From the NCBI GenBank assembly GCA_017431185.1, contig JAFRLP010000011.1, positions 1-6,946 on the forward strand: DNA of 6,946 nt, in the 5' to 3' direction. Source of the DNA: Victivallales bacterium. Lineage in GTDB: Bacteria; Verrucomicrobiota; Lentisphaeria; Oligosphaerales; Oligosphaeraceae. The notes under the pieces are model-generated. The model saw nothing but the letters and a program-made list of their open reading frames with translations. It was not told the origin of the DNA and searched no databases. The position numbers and the translations under genes were made by a program. Positions 5,789 to 6,946 of the stretch are shown here, one piece after another; position 1 is the first letter of the stretch, and each line of letters begins with the position of its first letter.

Positions 5789-6946
5789 TTGATATCCCTG
5801 GAACATCCCTGGCAGCTGCTTCAAGGCGTAGCCGTCCTGCTTCTGCTTCTGCTCTACCTGTGGCGGCGGCGTTCACGCCGTCTCAAGGTGGCGGCTCTGT
5901 TTCTGTGGCCGGAAGAGTCGCTCTCCCACTCTTCGGGGCGCAGGTTCCGGCTGCTGGCTCCCCCAGTGCGCTTTTGGCTGGAGGCATTGGCCATCCTCGC
6001 TCTGGCAGTGGCTGCGGCCACGCCTTTTTGGGTGCGGCGAGCCGCCCTCCCCCCTCTCGTGGTCGTGCTGGACAACTCCTTTTCGTTGCAGGCGAAGCAG
6101 GCCAACGGGCAGACGGCGCAATCGAATCTCAAGACACGCATCCAGCGTCTTCTCGCACAGCGGGGGCAGCGGCAAATCCGCTTCATACTGGCGGGCGCCG
6201 AACCCGCCCTGCTCCCCCCCGAAATTTCCCTGAAAGAGGTTTTTGAACGCTGGGAGTGCATGGCAGGGGGAGCCGACTTGAGCGCCGCGATTGCCCTGGC
6301 GCACCAAAGCGTCCCAGGTTCCCAGACCCTGGTCTGCACAGACCACACGCCAAAGCAAAGCCTGTCCTCGGACGTGGGCTGGGAGTGCCAGGGCACACCG
6401 CAGGACAATCTGGCCATCGTCAACCTAAGACGCTCAGGCGCCGCCATTCTGGTGGAGGTCGGCAACTTCAGCGGTCAAGACCGGCAGGCGGAACTGGAGT
6501 GCTCTCTCGGCACAAGCCAAAGCCTGAATCTGCCAGCCAACCAGACCATCCACTGTCGCCTGCCACTCTCCGGCGCCGCGTCGAATCAGGCAGTCTCCGT
6601 TCTCCTGCGCCATGCAGGGGACGCATTGCCCCTGGATGACAAGGGGGTGCTTCTGCCGGCGTCCCGCCCACCCCTGACCTGCTGGCTGTCCCCGGCACTT
6701 CCTCCCGCATCGAGACAGGCCTTGCAGAGGGCCTTGGAGGCCAATCCGGACTGCCTTCTCCGCCCCGAGGCCGCGAACTGCGAACTGCTCTGCGGAGACT
6801 CCACGCTTCCCGCAGGGGCCTATCATCGCCTGCTCTGGCATACGGCGTCCCGCCCCGTCCTCAGCACGCCGCTTCCAGCCGACTCCACCCACCCGCTTCA
6901 CCAGGGCCTCTCCTGGAAGAACATCCTCTGGCCTGCACAGCCTGAC
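5789..6946 (+). CDS. BatA-like membrane-anchored vWA domain protein, N-terminal part
   Basis: 386 codons, open at the right edge. Residues 4-8 (LEHPW), a first membrane helix at about 10-24, the basic LWRRRSRRLK stretch and then ALFLWPE form the BatA N-terminal layout. A second helix spans about 62-81, and the vWA domain starts at about 91. The metal-binding DxSxS motif is present as DNSFS (95-99), and GGADLSAAIALA (160-171) stands where the family has GGTDL. Residues about 205-275 look like a beta domain. From about 279 (ALPLDDKGVLLP) the sequence follows the larger BatA/vWA proteins of the PVC group, which often run to 600-900 residues. The TTG at 5789 is chosen because it begins just before the family's usual first residues; there is no ATG or clear ribosome binding site. 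In related genomes these genes neighbour MoxR ATPase and DUF58 genes; the partners would lie outside this window. The inserted element ends 45 bases upstream. Confidence 0.85.
   Translation, partial: MISLEHPWQLLQGVAVLLLLLLYLWRRRSRRLKVAALFLWPEESLSHSSGRRFRLLAPPVRFWLEALAILALAVAAATPFWVRRAALPPLVVVLDNSFSLQAKQANGQTAQSNLKTRIQRLLAQRGQRQIRFILAGAEPALLPPEISLKEVFERWECMAGGADLSAAIALAHQSVPGSQTLVCTDHTPKQSLSSDVGWECQGTPQDNLAIVNLRRSGAAILVEVGNFSGQDRQAELECSLGTSQSLNLPANQTIHCRLPLSGAASNQAVSVLLRHAGDALPLDDKGVLLPASRPPLTCWLSPALPPASRQALQRALEANPDCLLRPEAANCELLCGDSTLPAGAYHRLLWHTASRPVLSTPLPADSTHPLHQGLSWKNILWPAQPD

Noticed and set aside
5854..6465. Minus-strand open frame of 203 codons
   Set aside because: It is the shadow of the vWA gene; the product is Arg/Ala-rich and low in complexity, while the plus strand shows a DxSxS motif and two membrane helices.

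Overview
The window most resembles the Lentisphaerota or a close relative in the PVC group. The argument rests on three things: a short pseudopilin with the [12 protein letters not shown]-terminus and a downstream histidine/DxH motif, of the sort these genomes carry in large numbers; a very large modular exported glycoside-hydrolase-like protein beside it; and a BatA/von Willebrand factor A (vWA) protein of the layout common in planctomycetes, Verrucomicrobia and Lentisphaerota. GC content looks moderately high. No rRNA, tRNA, CRISPR array or transposase gene is visible, so the phylum is an inference.

Layout. Positions 1-5401 hold three genes read leftward on the minus strand, apparently one operon: pseudopilin (5401-4727), then a 1258-residue LamG / CBM9-like / GH123_N-like carbohydrate-active protein (4699-923), then the first 290 codons of a large protein of unknown function (870-1) that runs off the left edge. 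The gaps are only 27 and 52 bases and no terminator hairpin lies in them. Upstream is a strong sigma-70-type promoter (TTGATT, 17 bases, TATAAT at 5489-5461). A perfect 12-base palindrome, TTACACGTGTAA, covers the expected transcription start, as an operator for a repressor would.

Positions 5490-5788 are non-coding. They contain a 148-base element (5596-5743) with imperfect terminal inverted repeats, a perfect 10-base-pair internal hairpin and a 6-base direct repeat on each side. It looks like a miniature inverted-repeat transposable element (MITE). It sits just in front of the divergent plus-strand gene (5789 to the right edge), an incomplete BatA-like membrane-anchored vWA protein that seems to start at TTG.

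Working together: the minus-strand cluster looks like a sugar-regulated carbohydrate-use operon. A local repressor would sense a sugar, the exported hydrolase would bind and attack a glycan, and the pseudopilin would take part in a surface or secretion structure. The vWA gene belongs to a separate functional group (BatA/MoxR-type systems), and its 5' region may have been altered by the inserted element.
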